Shown: positions 54,554 to 62,610 of the stretch, piece by piece | How the letters are laid out: every line of letters begins with the position of its first letter | Numbering within the stretch: the stretch's first letter is position 1 | Assembly: GCF_019112525.1 (NCBI RefSeq) | Contig: NZ_CP077800.1 | Span: 3,038,001 to 3,102,000, forward strand | Direction of reading: 5' to 3' | From: Modestobacter sp. L9-4 | Lineage (GTDB): Bacteria > Actinomycetota > Actinomycetes > Mycobacteriales > Geodermatophilaceae | DNA: 64,000 nt | Position numbers and translations under genes: made by a program | Notes under the pieces: model-generated | Databases searched by the model: none | The model's input: the letters and a program-made list of their open reading frames with translations, nothing else | Told to the model about the DNA's origin: nothing

Positions 54554-55687
54554 TCAGCGGCGGCGGCCGGCCTTGGGCAGGTCGACCAGGTCGGGGGCCT
54601 CGAAGCCGGGCCGGTGCATGCCGCCGCGGACGCCCTTGGCCGACAGGTGCATCACGAAGGCCAGCACCCGGGCGACGGCGGTGAACAGCTGCGCCGGCAC
54701 CTCCTGGCCGATCTCGCAGGAGCCGTGCAGCGCCCGGGCGAGGGGGATGTCCTGCACCATCGGCACCCGGCACTCCTCGGCGCGGGCGCGCAGCTTGGCG
54801 GCCACCTCGCCGGCGCCCTTGGCGACGATCCGGGGGGCTCCCTTCATCGGGTCGTACTTGATCGCCACCGCGACGTGGGTGGGGTTGACCAGCAGGACGT
54901 CGGCGTCGGCGACCTCGGACATCATCCGGTTGCGCGACATCGCCATCTGGGTCGCGCGGCGCTGGGCCTTCACGTGCGGGTCGCCCTCGGCCTGCTTGTG
55001 CTCCTGCTTGATCTCGGTGTGGCTCATCTTGAGCTTCTTCATCATCTTCTTGCGGACGACGACGTAGTCGGCGATCGCGATGGCCAGGCCGGTGATGGCC
55101 ACCACCCGGAACATCAGCACGGCGGACTCGGAGAACGTGCGCGCGACCTCCGACAGCGGCAGCGCGCCGGAGGCCGAGACGAGCTCCTGCGCCTTGTCGG
55201 AGGTGACGACGATCACGACGCCCAGCGCGATGGTCTTGATCAGCGCCTTGGCTGCCTCCCACGCCCCCTGCGTGCCGAACATGCGCTTGATGCCGGGGAA
55301 GGGGTTCAGCTTCTTCAGCGTCGGCTTCATGCTCTTCGTGGCGAACGTGACCCCGCCCTGGGCCGCCGAGGACAGGGTGCCGACCAGCATCATCCCCAGC
55401 GCCATGGGCAGCACGGTCACCAGGAAGGCGTCCAGCGCCTGGCCGAGCAGTGCGGTGACCGCTGCCGTCTCGGGGTTCCGGGTGACGGAGCCGATCTGGA
55501 TGAAGAGCACCTGGACCTCGTGGAACGCCTTCCCCACCAGGGCGGGCACGAGGACGCTCGCGGCCGCCGTGCCCAGCCAGGTGCCCAGCTCCTGGGTGCG
55601 CGGGATCTGCCCTTCCTTGCGGGCCTTCTTGAGCTTCTCGGGTGTCGGCTTCTCTGTCTTCTCCCCACCCGGACCGTCCTGGGCCAT
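54554..55687 (-). CDS. flhB: Flagellar export switch protein FlhB
   Basis: The 377-residue protein has the basic start EKTEKPTPEKLKKARKEGQIPRT typical of FlhB/YscU, four membrane helices (about 30-210) and a cytoplasmic domain with the autocleavage site LLVNPTHVAVAIKYD (N-P-T-H near 270), whose cleavage switches secretion from rod-hook to filament substrates. KLKMSHTEIKQEHKQAEGDP is the conserved linker. The C-terminal tail (about 350-377) is short and basic. It lies 30 bases after fliR in the operon. Confidence 0.96.
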   Translation of the reverse strand: MAQDGPGGEKTEKPTPEKLKKARKEGQIPRTQELGTWLGTAAASVLVPALVGKAFHEVQVLFIQIGSVTRNPETAAVTALLGQALDAFLVTVLPMALGMMLVGTLSSAAQGGVTFATKSMKPTLKKLNPFPGIKRMFGTQGAWEAAKALIKTIALGVVIVVTSDKAQELVSASGALPLSEVARTFSESAVLMFRVVAITGLAIAIADYVVVRKKMMKKLKMSHTEIKQEHKQAEGDPHVKAQRRATQMAMSRNRMMSEVADADVLLVNPTHVAVAIKYDPMKGAPRIVAKGAGEVAAKLRARAEECRVPMVQDIPLARALHGSCEIGQEVPAQLFTAVARVLAFVMHLSAKGVRGGMHRPGFEAPDLVDLPKAGRRR

Positions 55688-55717
55688 CAGTCACCTCCTC
55701 TCGGGTCGTCGCGCACG

Positions 55718-56482
55718 TCAGCCGCTCCGCAGCGAGGTGATCGCCCGGAGGGCGTTGTCCATGAGCCCGTCCAGTGCCGGGGGCAGCAGCGGGAAGGTCA
55801 GCCCCAGCAGGGCGAGGGTGATGGTGATCTTGACCGGGAAGCCGAGCGCGAAGATGTTCAGCGTCGGGGCGGCCTTGGACAGCAGCGCCAGCGCCACGTC
55901 GGCCAGCAGCAGGACCGCCACCAGCGGCCCGGCGATCTGCATCGCGGCCAGGAACATCATCGAGAACGCCGTCAGCAGGGTGTGCCCCAGCTGCTCGGTC
56001 GGCAGCGCCCCGCCGAGGGGAAGCCCCTCGTAGGAGGTGACGAAGCCGCGGACCAGCAGCAGGTGCGCGCCGCTGGTGAACATCAGGGTGATCGCCAGCA
56101 GGTAGTGGAGCCGGCCGATGACGCCGTGGGTGCTCAGCGACAGCGGGTCGTAGGCCGGCTGCAGCGAGAACCCGCCGGTCACGTCGATGAGGTCGCCGGC
56201 CACCTGCACGGCGGAGAAGAACACCTGGACGATGAAGCCGAGTGCCGCGCCGATCACCGCCTCGGTGATCACCGTGACGACGAGGAAGCCGGCGCTGATC
56301 GCCGGCAGCGTGCCGACGATGTGCGGGTAGGCGACCAGGGACAGCGTCAGCGCCAGCGCGCCCTTGGCCGGGGCCGGGATGCTGCTGGAGTTGAACGGCG
56401 GGGCCATGACGATGAACCCGGTGGCCCGCACGCTGGCGAGCAGCAGCGCCGCCAGCGTGGCCGAGGGGACCTGCAGGTCCAC
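55718..56482 (-). CDS. fliR: Flagellar export gate protein FliR
   Basis: The 254-residue membrane protein forms the export channel with FliP and FliQ. It has six helices. RATGFIVMAPPFNSSSIPAPAKGALAL (near 20-45) and EAVIGAALGFIVQVFFSAVQVAGDLIDVTGGFS (near 74-106) are the family signatures, with NIFALGFPVKITITLALLGL near the end. The GTG start is seven bases after the fliQ stop. Confidence 0.95.
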   Translation of the reverse strand: MDLQVPSATLAALLLASVRATGFIVMAPPFNSSSIPAPAKGALALTLSLVAYPHIVGTLPAISAGFLVVTVITEAVIGAALGFIVQVFFSAVQVAGDLIDVTGGFSLQPAYDPLSLSTHGVIGRLHYLLAITLMFTSGAHLLLVRGFVTSYEGLPLGGALPTEQLGHTLLTAFSMMFLAAMQIAGPLVAVLLLADVALALLSKAAPTLNIFALGFPVKITITLALLGLTFPLLPPALDGLMDNALRAITSLRSG

Positions 56483-56489
56483 CGTGGCC

Positions 56490-56765
56490 TCAGCCCTTGC
56501 CGAGCAACCGCGGCAGTGACGCGAACAGCTGATGGGTGAAGGAGACCAGCTCCGACAGCACCCAGTTGCCGGTCACCAGCAGCGCGATGGCCACCGCGAT
56601 CATCTTCGGCACGAAGGAGAGGGTCTGCTCCTGGATCTGCGTCGCCGCCTGGAACAGCGAGATCATGAAGCCCACGAGCAGGGCGGTCAGCAGGATCGGG
56701 GCGGCCACCTTCGCCGCCACGATCATCGTCTGGGTGGCGATCTCGGTGACGTCGGCGTCGCTCAC
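56490..56765 (-). CDS. fliQ: Flagellar export gate protein FliQ
   Basis: The 91-residue protein has two helices (about 15-40 and 52-75) and the FliQ signature ATQIQEQTLSFVPKMIAVAIAL. Normal length is ~90 residues. GTG 56765 is chosen because it overlaps the fliP stop (GTGA) and gives the family length; a longer frame would add an unrelated leader. Confidence 0.95.
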   Translation of the reverse strand: MSDADVTEIATQTMIVAAKVAAPILLTALLVGFMISLFQAATQIQEQTLSFVPKMIAVAIALLVTGNWVLSELVSFTHQLFASLPRLLGKG

Positions 56766-57595
56766 GAGTACGACCCCACGAGGGCCGTCGCGATCAGCGA
56801 CCACCCGTCGACCACCACGAACAGCAGCAGCTTGAAGGGCAGGGAGACGACGCTGGGCGGGACCATCATCATGCCCATCGCCATCAGCGCGGCGCTGACC
56901 AGCATGTCCAGCACCAGGAACGGGATGAACACGACCAGGCCGATGATGAAGGCGCTCTTGAGCTCCGACAGCACGAACGCCGGCACCAGGGTCACCATGC
57001 TCACCGACTGCGCGTCGGCCGGCTTCTCCTCACCCGACAGGCCGATCATCAGCTGGAGCTCGTCGTCGCGGGTGTTGTCCAGCAGGAAGCTCTTCAGCGG
57101 CTTCTCCCCGACGTCGTAGGCCTGGGAGGCGGTCATCTGCCCGTCCAGGTAGGGCTGGACGGCGTCCTTGTTGATGTCGCTGAACACCGGGCCCATCACG
57201 AAGAGGGTCAGGAACAGCGCGATCCCGGTGAGCACCTGGTTCGGCGGCGAGGTGGGCAGGCCCAGCGCGTTGCGGGTCAGCGCCAGCACCACGAGGATCT
57301 TGGTGAACGAGGTCACCAGCAGCAGCGCCGACGGGGCGATCGACAGCACGGTGATCGCCAGGATCAGGGTCACCGCGCTGCTGGGGCTGTCCCCGCCGAT
57401 CGAGATGTCCAGCCCGCCGCCGTCCACCACGGGGGCGACCGGTGCGGTCGGCGCCACCGGCGCGACCGGCGCGGCCAGGGCGGGACCGGCCAGCAGGAAC
57501 ATCGCGCCGGTGACGGCGAGCATCACCAGCGGCATCAGCCACCCGTACCGGCGGAGCCGGTGGCCGGCGGCCGGCATGCGCAGCGTGGTGGCCAT
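56762..57595 (-). CDS. fliP: Flagellar export gate protein FliP
   Basis: The 277-residue membrane protein has a signal-like N-terminus (about 15-40), an Ala/Pro/Val-rich linker made of VAP-type repeats (APVAPVAPTAPVAPV), then the FliP domain: LSIAPSALLLVTSFTKILVVL, LPTSPPNQVLTGIALFLTLF, and the C-terminal SAFIIGLVVFIPFLVLDMLV with MGMMMVPPSVVSLPFKLLLF. The P-rich linker is unusual but harmless. ATG 57595 shares one base with the fliO stop (TGATG). Confidence 0.96.
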   Translation of the reverse strand: MATTLRMPAAGHRLRRYGWLMPLVMLAVTGAMFLLAGPALAAPVAPVAPTAPVAPVVDGGGLDISIGGDSPSSAVTLILAITVLSIAPSALLLVTSFTKILVVLALTRNALGLPTSPPNQVLTGIALFLTLFVMGPVFSDINKDAVQPYLDGQMTASQAYDVGEKPLKSFLLDNTRDDELQLMIGLSGEEKPADAQSVSMVTLVPAFVLSELKSAFIIGLVVFIPFLVLDMLVSAALMAMGMMMVPPSVVSLPFKLLLFVVVDGWSLIATALVGSYS

Positions 57596-58020
57596 CAGTG
57601 CCGCACCGTCCGCTCGCGCAGCTCCTGCACGACCGTCGTCCAGGTGCTCTTGTCCAGCACCGAGCCGGCCAGGGCCCCCGGGCCCGAGGGCGCGGACAGG
57701 CGCTTGGTGAGCGGCACCTGCTCCCCGTCCACGGTGGGGGCGGCGGGGGCGAGCTGGGCGGCCAGCGCGGTCTGCAGCTCCTCGTCCTCGACCTCGGCCA
57801 GCAGGGTGACCTGCTCCTCGGTCGAGCCGACGACCAGCACCCGGCCGGCCACGCGCAGCACCGAGACGCTGCTCGAGCGGCCCATCCGCTGGCGGGCGAC
57901 GACCTCGATGACGCCGGTGCCGCCGCCGAGCCCGCGCTTCTTCGCCAGCTTGCTCGCGTAGAGCAGGACCACGGCGATGAAGGCCAGGCACAGCACCAGG
58001 CGGACGATCATCCAGGTCAT
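57595..58020 (-). CDS. fliO: Flagellar biosynthesis protein FliO
   Basis: The 141-residue protein has an N-terminal helix (about 3-22, MIVRLVLCLAFIAVVLLYAS) followed by a basic segment and the FliO domain with IEVVARQRMGRSSSVSVLRV, VLVVGSTEEQVTLLAEV. FliO helps assemble the FliP ring. Position between fliN and fliP with ATGA overlap to fliN settles the assignment despite low family conservation. Confidence 0.88.
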   Translation of the reverse strand: MTWMIVRLVLCLAFIAVVLLYASKLAKKRGLGGGTGVIEVVARQRMGRSSSVSVLRVAGRVLVVGSTEEQVTLLAEVEDEELQTALAAQLAPAAPTVDGEQVPLTKRLSAPSGPGALAGSVLDKSTWTTVVQELRERTVRH

Positions 58021-58757
58021 GCGCGCGAGGTCCCGTACTCGCCCGAGTCGGTCACGATCTCGCTGATCCGCAGGCCGAAGTCCTCGTCGACCACGACGAT
58101 CTCGCCGCGGGCGATGAGCGTGCCGTTGACCAGCAGGTCGGCCGGTGCGCCGGCGGCGCGGTCCAGCTCGATGACCTCGCCGGGGTGCAGCGAGAGCAGC
58201 TCGGAGACCGTCATCCGGGTCCGGCCGATCTCGACGGTGACCTCCATGGCCACGTTGCGCAGCAGGTCCAGGCTGCCGCGCCGCTCGCGCGGGCGGGGGA
58301 GGGTGACCTGCAGGGCGAGGGTCGCGCAGATCTCGCTGCCCTGCAGCAGCGGGACGGCGAGGAAGACGCCCTTGTCGCGCAGGCCGTCGAGTGCGGGGAC
58401 GACGTCCTCGACCCGCTCGGCGGCGACCCGGACCTTGCCCAGTGCGGCGGCGGCGGCCTCGAGCGCCGGGCGCAGCGCGGTCGCGACGTCCATCGCGCCG
58501 ACGGGGGAGTTGGTCAGTGCGCTGACGATCTCCTCCGACAGCACCAGCACGATGTCGCCGCTGACCTCGCCGCCGAGTGCCGCGGTGACGGCCGCGCCGG
58601 GGGCCGGCGGCAGCGGGACGGACTCGGGGTCCGCGACGGTCTCCCCGGCGCGCAGGTCCAGCTCGGCGGGCATGGCTGCCGCTGCGGCCTGGGCGGCGGC
58701 GGCGACCGCGGCGGCGATGGTGTCGGAGTCGGACGGGGTGGTGAAGGCGGTGGTCAT
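58017..58757 (-). CDS. fliN: Flagellar motor switch protein FliN (long form)
   Basis: The 246-residue C-ring protein has a long Ala-rich N-terminus (1-30), a central region with SGDIVLVLSEEIVSALTNS and a CheC/FliY-like character (about 50-150), and a C-terminal SpoA domain (about 165-240: DLLRNVAMEVTVEIGRTRMT, LSLHPGEVIELDRAAGAPAD, VVVDEDFGLRISEI). It is nearly twice as long as E. coli FliN and resembles FliY/FliN fusions of Gram-positives, but lacks an obvious CheC phosphatase motif. It overlaps fliM and fliO by four bases each. Confidence 0.92.
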   Translation of the reverse strand: MTTAFTTPSDSDTIAAAVAAAAQAAAAAMPAELDLRAGETVADPESVPLPPAPGAAVTAALGGEVSGDIVLVLSEEIVSALTNSPVGAMDVATALRPALEAAAAALGKVRVAAERVEDVVPALDGLRDKGVFLAVPLLQGSEICATLALQVTLPRPRERRGSLDLLRNVAMEVTVEIGRTRMTVSELLSLHPGEVIELDRAAGAPADLLVNGTLIARGEIVVVDEDFGLRISEIVTDSGEYGTSRA

Positions 58758-59725
58758 GGTCGATCCTGTTCGCCGGTGCCGGTGTCGGGGACGATCTCGG
58801 CGGCCAGACGGCGCCGGTGGTTGCTCGGGAGGGCGTGGGCGAAGACCACGTCGTTGGTCGTGACCTCCAGGGGGCTGTCCTGCGTGTGGCGCAGCAGCAG
58901 CACGTCGCCCTCGGCCAGCGACAGCAGGTCACCGGAGGGGACGACGATCGGGTTGAACCGCACGCTGACGTCGACGGGGACGTCGCCCAGTCGCTCGGTC
59001 AGCGCCTCGAAGGCCCGCTGGCGCTTGTGCCGCGCGGACTCCGACAGCTGCGGGGACGCCGCGTTGGTCAGCGGGGCGGCGAAGGAGGAGAACGGCAGGA
59101 CGAGGGTGGCCTCGGGCTCGCGCTCGCCGATGCGCAGGCTGTAGGTGGCGACCATGACGGTCTCCGAGCCCGCCGCGGCCTGGGCCAGCTGGGGGTTGTA
59201 CTCGACACCGTCGAGGACCGGCTGCACCGGCGTGATGTGCGCGAAGGCCTCACCCAGCTCGGCGAGCAGCCGGTCGAGGAGGTGGCCGGTGATGGCGCTC
59301 TCCATGCCGGTCATCGGCCGGACGGGCTGGTCGCCCTCACCGGAGCCGCCGAGCATGTGGTCGACGATCGCCATCGCCGTCTCCAGCGGGTAGGCGAGCA
59401 CGCCCTTGCCGGCCAGCGGCTCCAGGGTGAAGACGGCGACGAAGTAGGACGACGGCAGGGTCGCCACGTAGTCGTCGTAGGAGAACTGCTCGATGCCGAC
59501 GAGCTCCATCCGGGCCCCGGTGCGCAGCATCGAGGTGAGGGTGGTGGTCGCCTGGCGGGCGAAGGACTCCTGCGCGATCTGCAGGATGCGGACGTGCTCG
59601 CGGGACAGCTTCGTCGGGCGACGGAAGTCGTAGGTGCGCGGCTCACGGCGACGGGCACGGCCCTGCCCGTCGGGGATCCGGGGGGCGGCGCTCGGGGCGT
59701 CGGCCACGGTGTCGGACAGGCTCAC
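58754..59725 (-). CDS. fliM: Flagellar motor switch protein FliM
   Basis: The 323-residue protein has the FliM middle domain (about 40-225: KLSREHVRILQIAQESFARQ, GARMELVGIEQFSYDDYVAT, MLGGSGEGDQPVRPMTGMES with the GGxG loop) and a C-terminal SpoA domain (about 240-310, VPVDVSVRFNPIVVPSGDLL). The extreme N-terminus has only MSLSDTVAD and no LSQxEIDALL-type CheY-binding peptide. GTG 59725 is chosen because GAGGA lies about six bases upstream; an ATG 12 bases earlier is possible. It overlaps fliN by four bases. Confidence 0.94.
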   Translation of the reverse strand: MSLSDTVADAPSAAPRIPDGQGRARRREPRTYDFRRPTKLSREHVRILQIAQESFARQATTTLTSMLRTGARMELVGIEQFSYDDYVATLPSSYFVAVFTLEPLAGKGVLAYPLETAMAIVDHMLGGSGEGDQPVRPMTGMESAITGHLLDRLLAELGEAFAHITPVQPVLDGVEYNPQLAQAAAGSETVMVATYSLRIGEREPEATLVLPFSSFAAPLTNAASPQLSESARHKRQRAFEALTERLGDVPVDVSVRFNPIVVPSGDLLSLAEGDVLLLRHTQDSPLEVTTNDVVFAHALPSNHRRRLAAEIVPDTGTGEQDRP

Positions 59726-59885
59726 GCATGTCCTCATCGGCGGTGGCCGGTACGACCCTGACCAGCCGGTGCCGGAAGTCGGCACCGGCTGGTACGGGAG
59801 CGCCCGGGTGGGGGCGCTGGGGGTGGAGCGTCAGGTGTGGTGTGCCTCGGCCCTCTCGCGCGGGGGCCGAGGTGGGGCCTCGCCG
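59726..59885 (-). other. 160-base gap between fliL and fliM
   Basis: The fliL stop is at 59886 and the fliM start at 59725. Apart from the fliM ribosome site, no gene or clear hairpin was found. Short inverted GGTGCCGG/CCGGCACC bases near 59768-59788 could form a weak hairpin. Confidence 0.3.
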
Positions 59886-60347
59886 CTACTGCGTGACGTA
59901 CTCCGTGTAGTAGATCGACATGACGTCGTGGTGGTAGGCCTCGACGATCGCCTCCTGCAGGTGGGCCTTCATCGCCTCGCGGTTGGCCTGCACGTCGGTG
60001 AGCGCGGCGCCGGAGAACTGGGCGATCGCGATGTCCATCGCCTGGGAGCCGTCGGGCTTGGCCCCGTGCTCGCCGCCGGCGTCGTGCTCGGCGGTGAACT
60101 GCAGCGCGAAGCCCAGCTTCAGGTAGCTGCCGCCGGCCAGGTTGATGGCCACCGGGTCGACGACCAGCACCGACCCGGGCTCGGGGGCGGGCTCGGCCTC
60201 GGCCTCGCCGCCACCGCTGAACACGAAGAAGTAGGCCGCCGCGCCGATGGCCAGCACTGCCACCAGCCCGATGATCAGCAGCTTCTTCTTCCCGCCCTTC
60301 GGCGCGTCCTCGTCCGCGGGCGTCTCGTCCTTCGTCTTCTTGCTCAT
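59886..60347 (-). CDS. fliL: Flagellar basal-body protein FliL
   Basis: The 153-residue protein has a charged N-terminus (KKTKDETPADEDAPKGGKKK), one membrane helix (about 23-43, LLIIGLVAVLAIGAAAYFFVF), an acidic linker and the FliL domain (about 60-153: VVDPVAINLAGGSYLKLGFALQ, LREAI-type LQEAIVEAYHHDVMSIYYTE). FliL surrounds the stator and supports torque. It overlaps the motB stop by four bases. Confidence 0.9.
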   Translation of the reverse strand: MSKKTKDETPADEDAPKGGKKKLLIIGLVAVLAIGAAAYFFVFSGGGEAEAEPAPEPGSVLVVDPVAINLAGGSYLKLGFALQFTAEHDAGGEHGAKPDGSQAMDIAIAQFSGAALTDVQANREAMKAHLQEAIVEAYHHDVMSIYYTEYVTQ

Positions 60348-61405
60348 CCGTGGCCTCCCTCGGAGTCGGTGGTGCCGTGACCGGTGTCGGTGGTGCCGTG
60401 ACCGGCGTCGTCGGTGGTGCTGCCCGTGCTCGCCCCGACGGCTGCGGGAGCCGCCGGCGCGGCCGGTGCGGGGGTGCCGGCGGCCTGCTGGGCGGCGGCC
60501 TCCAGGCTGGGGAGCTGGGCGTTCGCGCCGGCCGAGGCGGTGGAGGCGACGACGATGTCGACCCGCCGGTTGACGGTCACGTAGCTGGGGTCGGAGTCGG
60601 GCACCAGCGGCCGGGTGCTGCCGTAGCCGGCGGCGGAGACCCGGTCCTCGACGAGGCCGTCGGTCTCGGTGAGGTGCCGGAGCACCGTGGTCGCCCGGAT
60701 CGCCGACAGCTCCCAGTTCGAGGGCCAGGGGCCACCACGGGTGACCGGCAGCGAGTTCGCGTGGCCCTCGACCCGGATCAGGTTGGGCAGGCCGGCCAGG
60801 GTCGGGGCGAGTGCGTCCAGCACGGTGGCCCCGCCGGGCAGCAGCGCGGCGGACTCCGGGGCGAAGAGGACCGGGTCGGAGACCACGTGCACGACCAGGC
60901 CGCGCTCGTCGATGACGAACTCCGCAGCACCGGCCTGCCCGGCCGCGGCGAGTGCCGCCGCAAGGCCGTCGCGCGCTCGGTCCAGCTGGTCGTAGGCCGC
61001 CTTGGCCTCGGCTGCGGTCTGCTGCGCCTGCTGGGCAGCGACCTGCTCGGCGGCCTTCTTCTCCGCCTCGGTCTGCGGGGTGCCGTCGATGGCGGCCTCC
61101 TCGGCCACCTGCACCGGCTTCAGCGGGGTGTCGTCGTCGGTGGGCGCGTCGATGGCCGCACCGTCGTTGAGGATCGACACCGGGGCGCCGAAGCCCTCCT
61201 GCAGGCCCTGCGAGAACGCGGTGAACTTGGTGACGTCCACCTGGCTCATCGAGTAGAGGACGACGAACAGCGCGAACAGCAGCGTCAGCATGTCGGCGTA
61301 GGACACCAGCCACCGTTCGTGGTTCTCGTGCTCCTCCTCCTCGTGCTTCTTGGCCCGACGGCTGCCGTGCCCGCCGTGCCCGCTCTTGACGGCGTTCTTG
61401 CTCAT
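60344..61405 (-). CDS. motB: Flagellar stator protein MotB
   Basis: The 353-residue protein has a His/Glu-rich cytoplasmic start (HGGHGSRRAKKHEEEEHENH), then one membrane helix WLVSYADMLTLLFALFVVLY with the ion-binding Asp, a plug/linker with coiled-coil character (about 110-150) and an OmpA-type peptidoglycan-binding domain (about 160-300: LIRVEGHANSLPV, NWELSAIRATTVLRHL, VNRRVDIVV). A ~50-residue Ala/Pro then Gly/His/Thr tail (GHGTTDTGHGTTD) extends beyond the OmpA domain. It overlaps motA and fliL by four bases each. Confidence 0.95.
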   Translation of the reverse strand: MSKNAVKSGHGGHGSRRAKKHEEEEHENHERWLVSYADMLTLLFALFVVLYSMSQVDVTKFTAFSQGLQEGFGAPVSILNDGAAIDAPTDDDTPLKPVQVAEEAAIDGTPQTEAEKKAAEQVAAQQAQQTAAEAKAAYDQLDRARDGLAAALAAAGQAGAAEFVIDERGLVVHVVSDPVLFAPESAALLPGGATVLDALAPTLAGLPNLIRVEGHANSLPVTRGGPWPSNWELSAIRATTVLRHLTETDGLVEDRVSAAGYGSTRPLVPDSDPSYVTVNRRVDIVVASTASAGANAQLPSLEAAAQQAAGTPAPAAPAAPAAVGASTGSTTDDAGHGTTDTGHGTTDSEGGHG

Positions 61406-62172
61406 GCCGCCTCGCGCTGCTGCTCACTGGGCGGGACGAGGGCGGACAGCTTCGCCCGGACGGTGCGCGGGCTGGTACCGGCCTGGATCTCCGCGATGCC
61501 CTCGACCAGCAGCTCCATGGAGGCGGCCTGCAGCTCGCTGGTGCGGGTGATCTTGGCGCCCATGGGCAGCCAGAAGACGTTGGCCGACAGCACGCCCCAC
61601 AGGGTCGCGACGAAGGCGCTGGCGATCAGCGGGCCGATCGACTCCGGGTCGGAGAGGTTCTCCATGACGTGGATGAGCCCGATGACCGTGCCGATGATGC
61701 CGATCGTGGGCGCGTAGCCGCCCATCGAGTTGAAGAACTTGGCGGCGGTCTTGTCCTCGGCCTTCTTCGCCGAGATCTCGCCCTCCAGGATGACGCGCAG
61801 GTCCTCGGGGTCGGTGCCGTCGATGCTCATCTGCAGCCCCTTCTTGAGGAAGGGGTCGTCGATCTTCTTGACCTCGGCCTCGAGGGCCAGCAGGCCCTCC
61901 TTGCGGGCCTTCTCCGCCAGGCTGACCAGGATCTGGATGCGCTCGCTGACCGATGCGACGGCCGGCGGCATCAGCGCCATCTTGAACCAGTTGCCGATCT
62001 TCTTGACGTCGGACATCGAGATGCCGCCGACGGCCGCGCCGAAGGTGCCACCGAAGACGAGGATCAGCGGCGGGATCAGGATGATCGCCATCGGGGACGA
62101 GCCCTCGAGGATCATCGTGAGCAGGATGGCGCCCATCGCCACGGCGATGCCGATCAGAGTGGCCGGGTCCAT
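61402..62172 (-). CDS. motA: Flagellar stator protein MotA
   Basis: The 256-residue ion channel protein has four helices (about 4-20, 30-50, 150-172, 185-205), the conserved charged cytoplasmic loop between helices 2 and 3 (SERIQILVSLAEKARKEGLL ... KKGLQMSIDGTDPEDLR) and the Pro-containing GGYAPTIGIIGTVIGLIHVM. With MotB it forms the torque-generating stator. The residues around the channel resemble H+-type Gram-positive MotA. It begins three bases after the flbD stop. Confidence 0.96.
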   Translation of the reverse strand: MDPATLIGIAVAMGAILLTMILEGSSPMAIILIPPLILVFGGTFGAAVGGISMSDVKKIGNWFKMALMPPAVASVSERIQILVSLAEKARKEGLLALEAEVKKIDDPFLKKGLQMSIDGTDPEDLRVILEGEISAKKAEDKTAAKFFNSMGGYAPTIGIIGTVIGLIHVMENLSDPESIGPLIASAFVATLWGVLSANVFWLPMGAKITRTSELQAASMELLVEGIAEIQAGTSPRTVRAKLSALVPPSEQQREAA

Positions 62173-62175
62173 GGG

Positions 62176-62466
62176 TCAGCGCTCCTGGCGGGTCGGGAAG
62201 GGGACGACGGAGGAGTCCGACGTCGCGCCGTCCGTGGTGGTCGGGACCTGCGGGCGGTGCTCGCCGCGGTCCATCGTGAAGGCCAGGGCCTGGATGCCCG
62301 CCCGGTAGTGGAGGACGGAGGCGACGACCGCGTCGACGCCCTCGGTCACGACGTACTTCGTGTCGTCGAGCAGCGTGATCACCGTGTCGGGATGGCCCTC
62401 CACACGCTGGATCAGCTCAGCGTTGAGCACGAAGTGCTCGCCGTTGAGGCGCGTCAGACGGATCAC
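62176..62466 (-). CDS. FlbD-family flagellar protein
   Basis: The 96-residue protein begins MIRLTRLNGEHFVLNAELIQ, with VEGHPDTVITLLDDTKYVV, the complete FlbD domain in its first ~62 residues. A further ~34-residue hydrophilic tail (MDRGEHRPQVPTTTDG...) exceeds usual FlbD. FlbD genes lie between flgE and motA in Gram-positive flagellar operons, as here; the role is unclear. GTG 62466 has AGGAG eight bases upstream. Confidence 0.9.
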   Translation of the reverse strand: MIRLTRLNGEHFVLNAELIQRVEGHPDTVITLLDDTKYVVTEGVDAVVASVLHYRAGIQALAFTMDRGEHRPQVPTTTDGATSDSSVVPFPTRQER

Positions 62467-62560
62467 GGGAGAGCTCCTGGGTTCTGGGGCGGCGGCCGCC
62501 GGTGCCGGCGTCGTCGCGGTCGCACTGGTGTCATCGGGAGGTCGTGCGGCGTGCTTGAGG

Positions 62561-62601
62561 CGGGCGGTGCGGTCACCCCGGTGGGGTGACCGCACCGCCC
62601 G
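62561..62601 (-). terminator. Perfect 19-bp hairpin between flgE and flbD
   Basis: The arm at 62561-62579 is exactly complementary to 62583-62601 with a 3-base loop (GGT). It lies ten bases after the flgE stop. It should end most flgE transcripts, so flbD and the motor genes probably need their own promoter or read-through. Confidence 0.8.
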
Positions 62602-62610
62602 GCCCGGTCA

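Noticed and set aside
51149..56539. Very long open frame on the plus strand (about 1800 codons), plus another at 49168-52392, over the flagellar genes
   Set aside because: They are antisense to flhA, flhB, fliR and the flhF-like gene, all of which have clear family motifs and coupled starts. High GC makes stop codons rare in the opposite frames.
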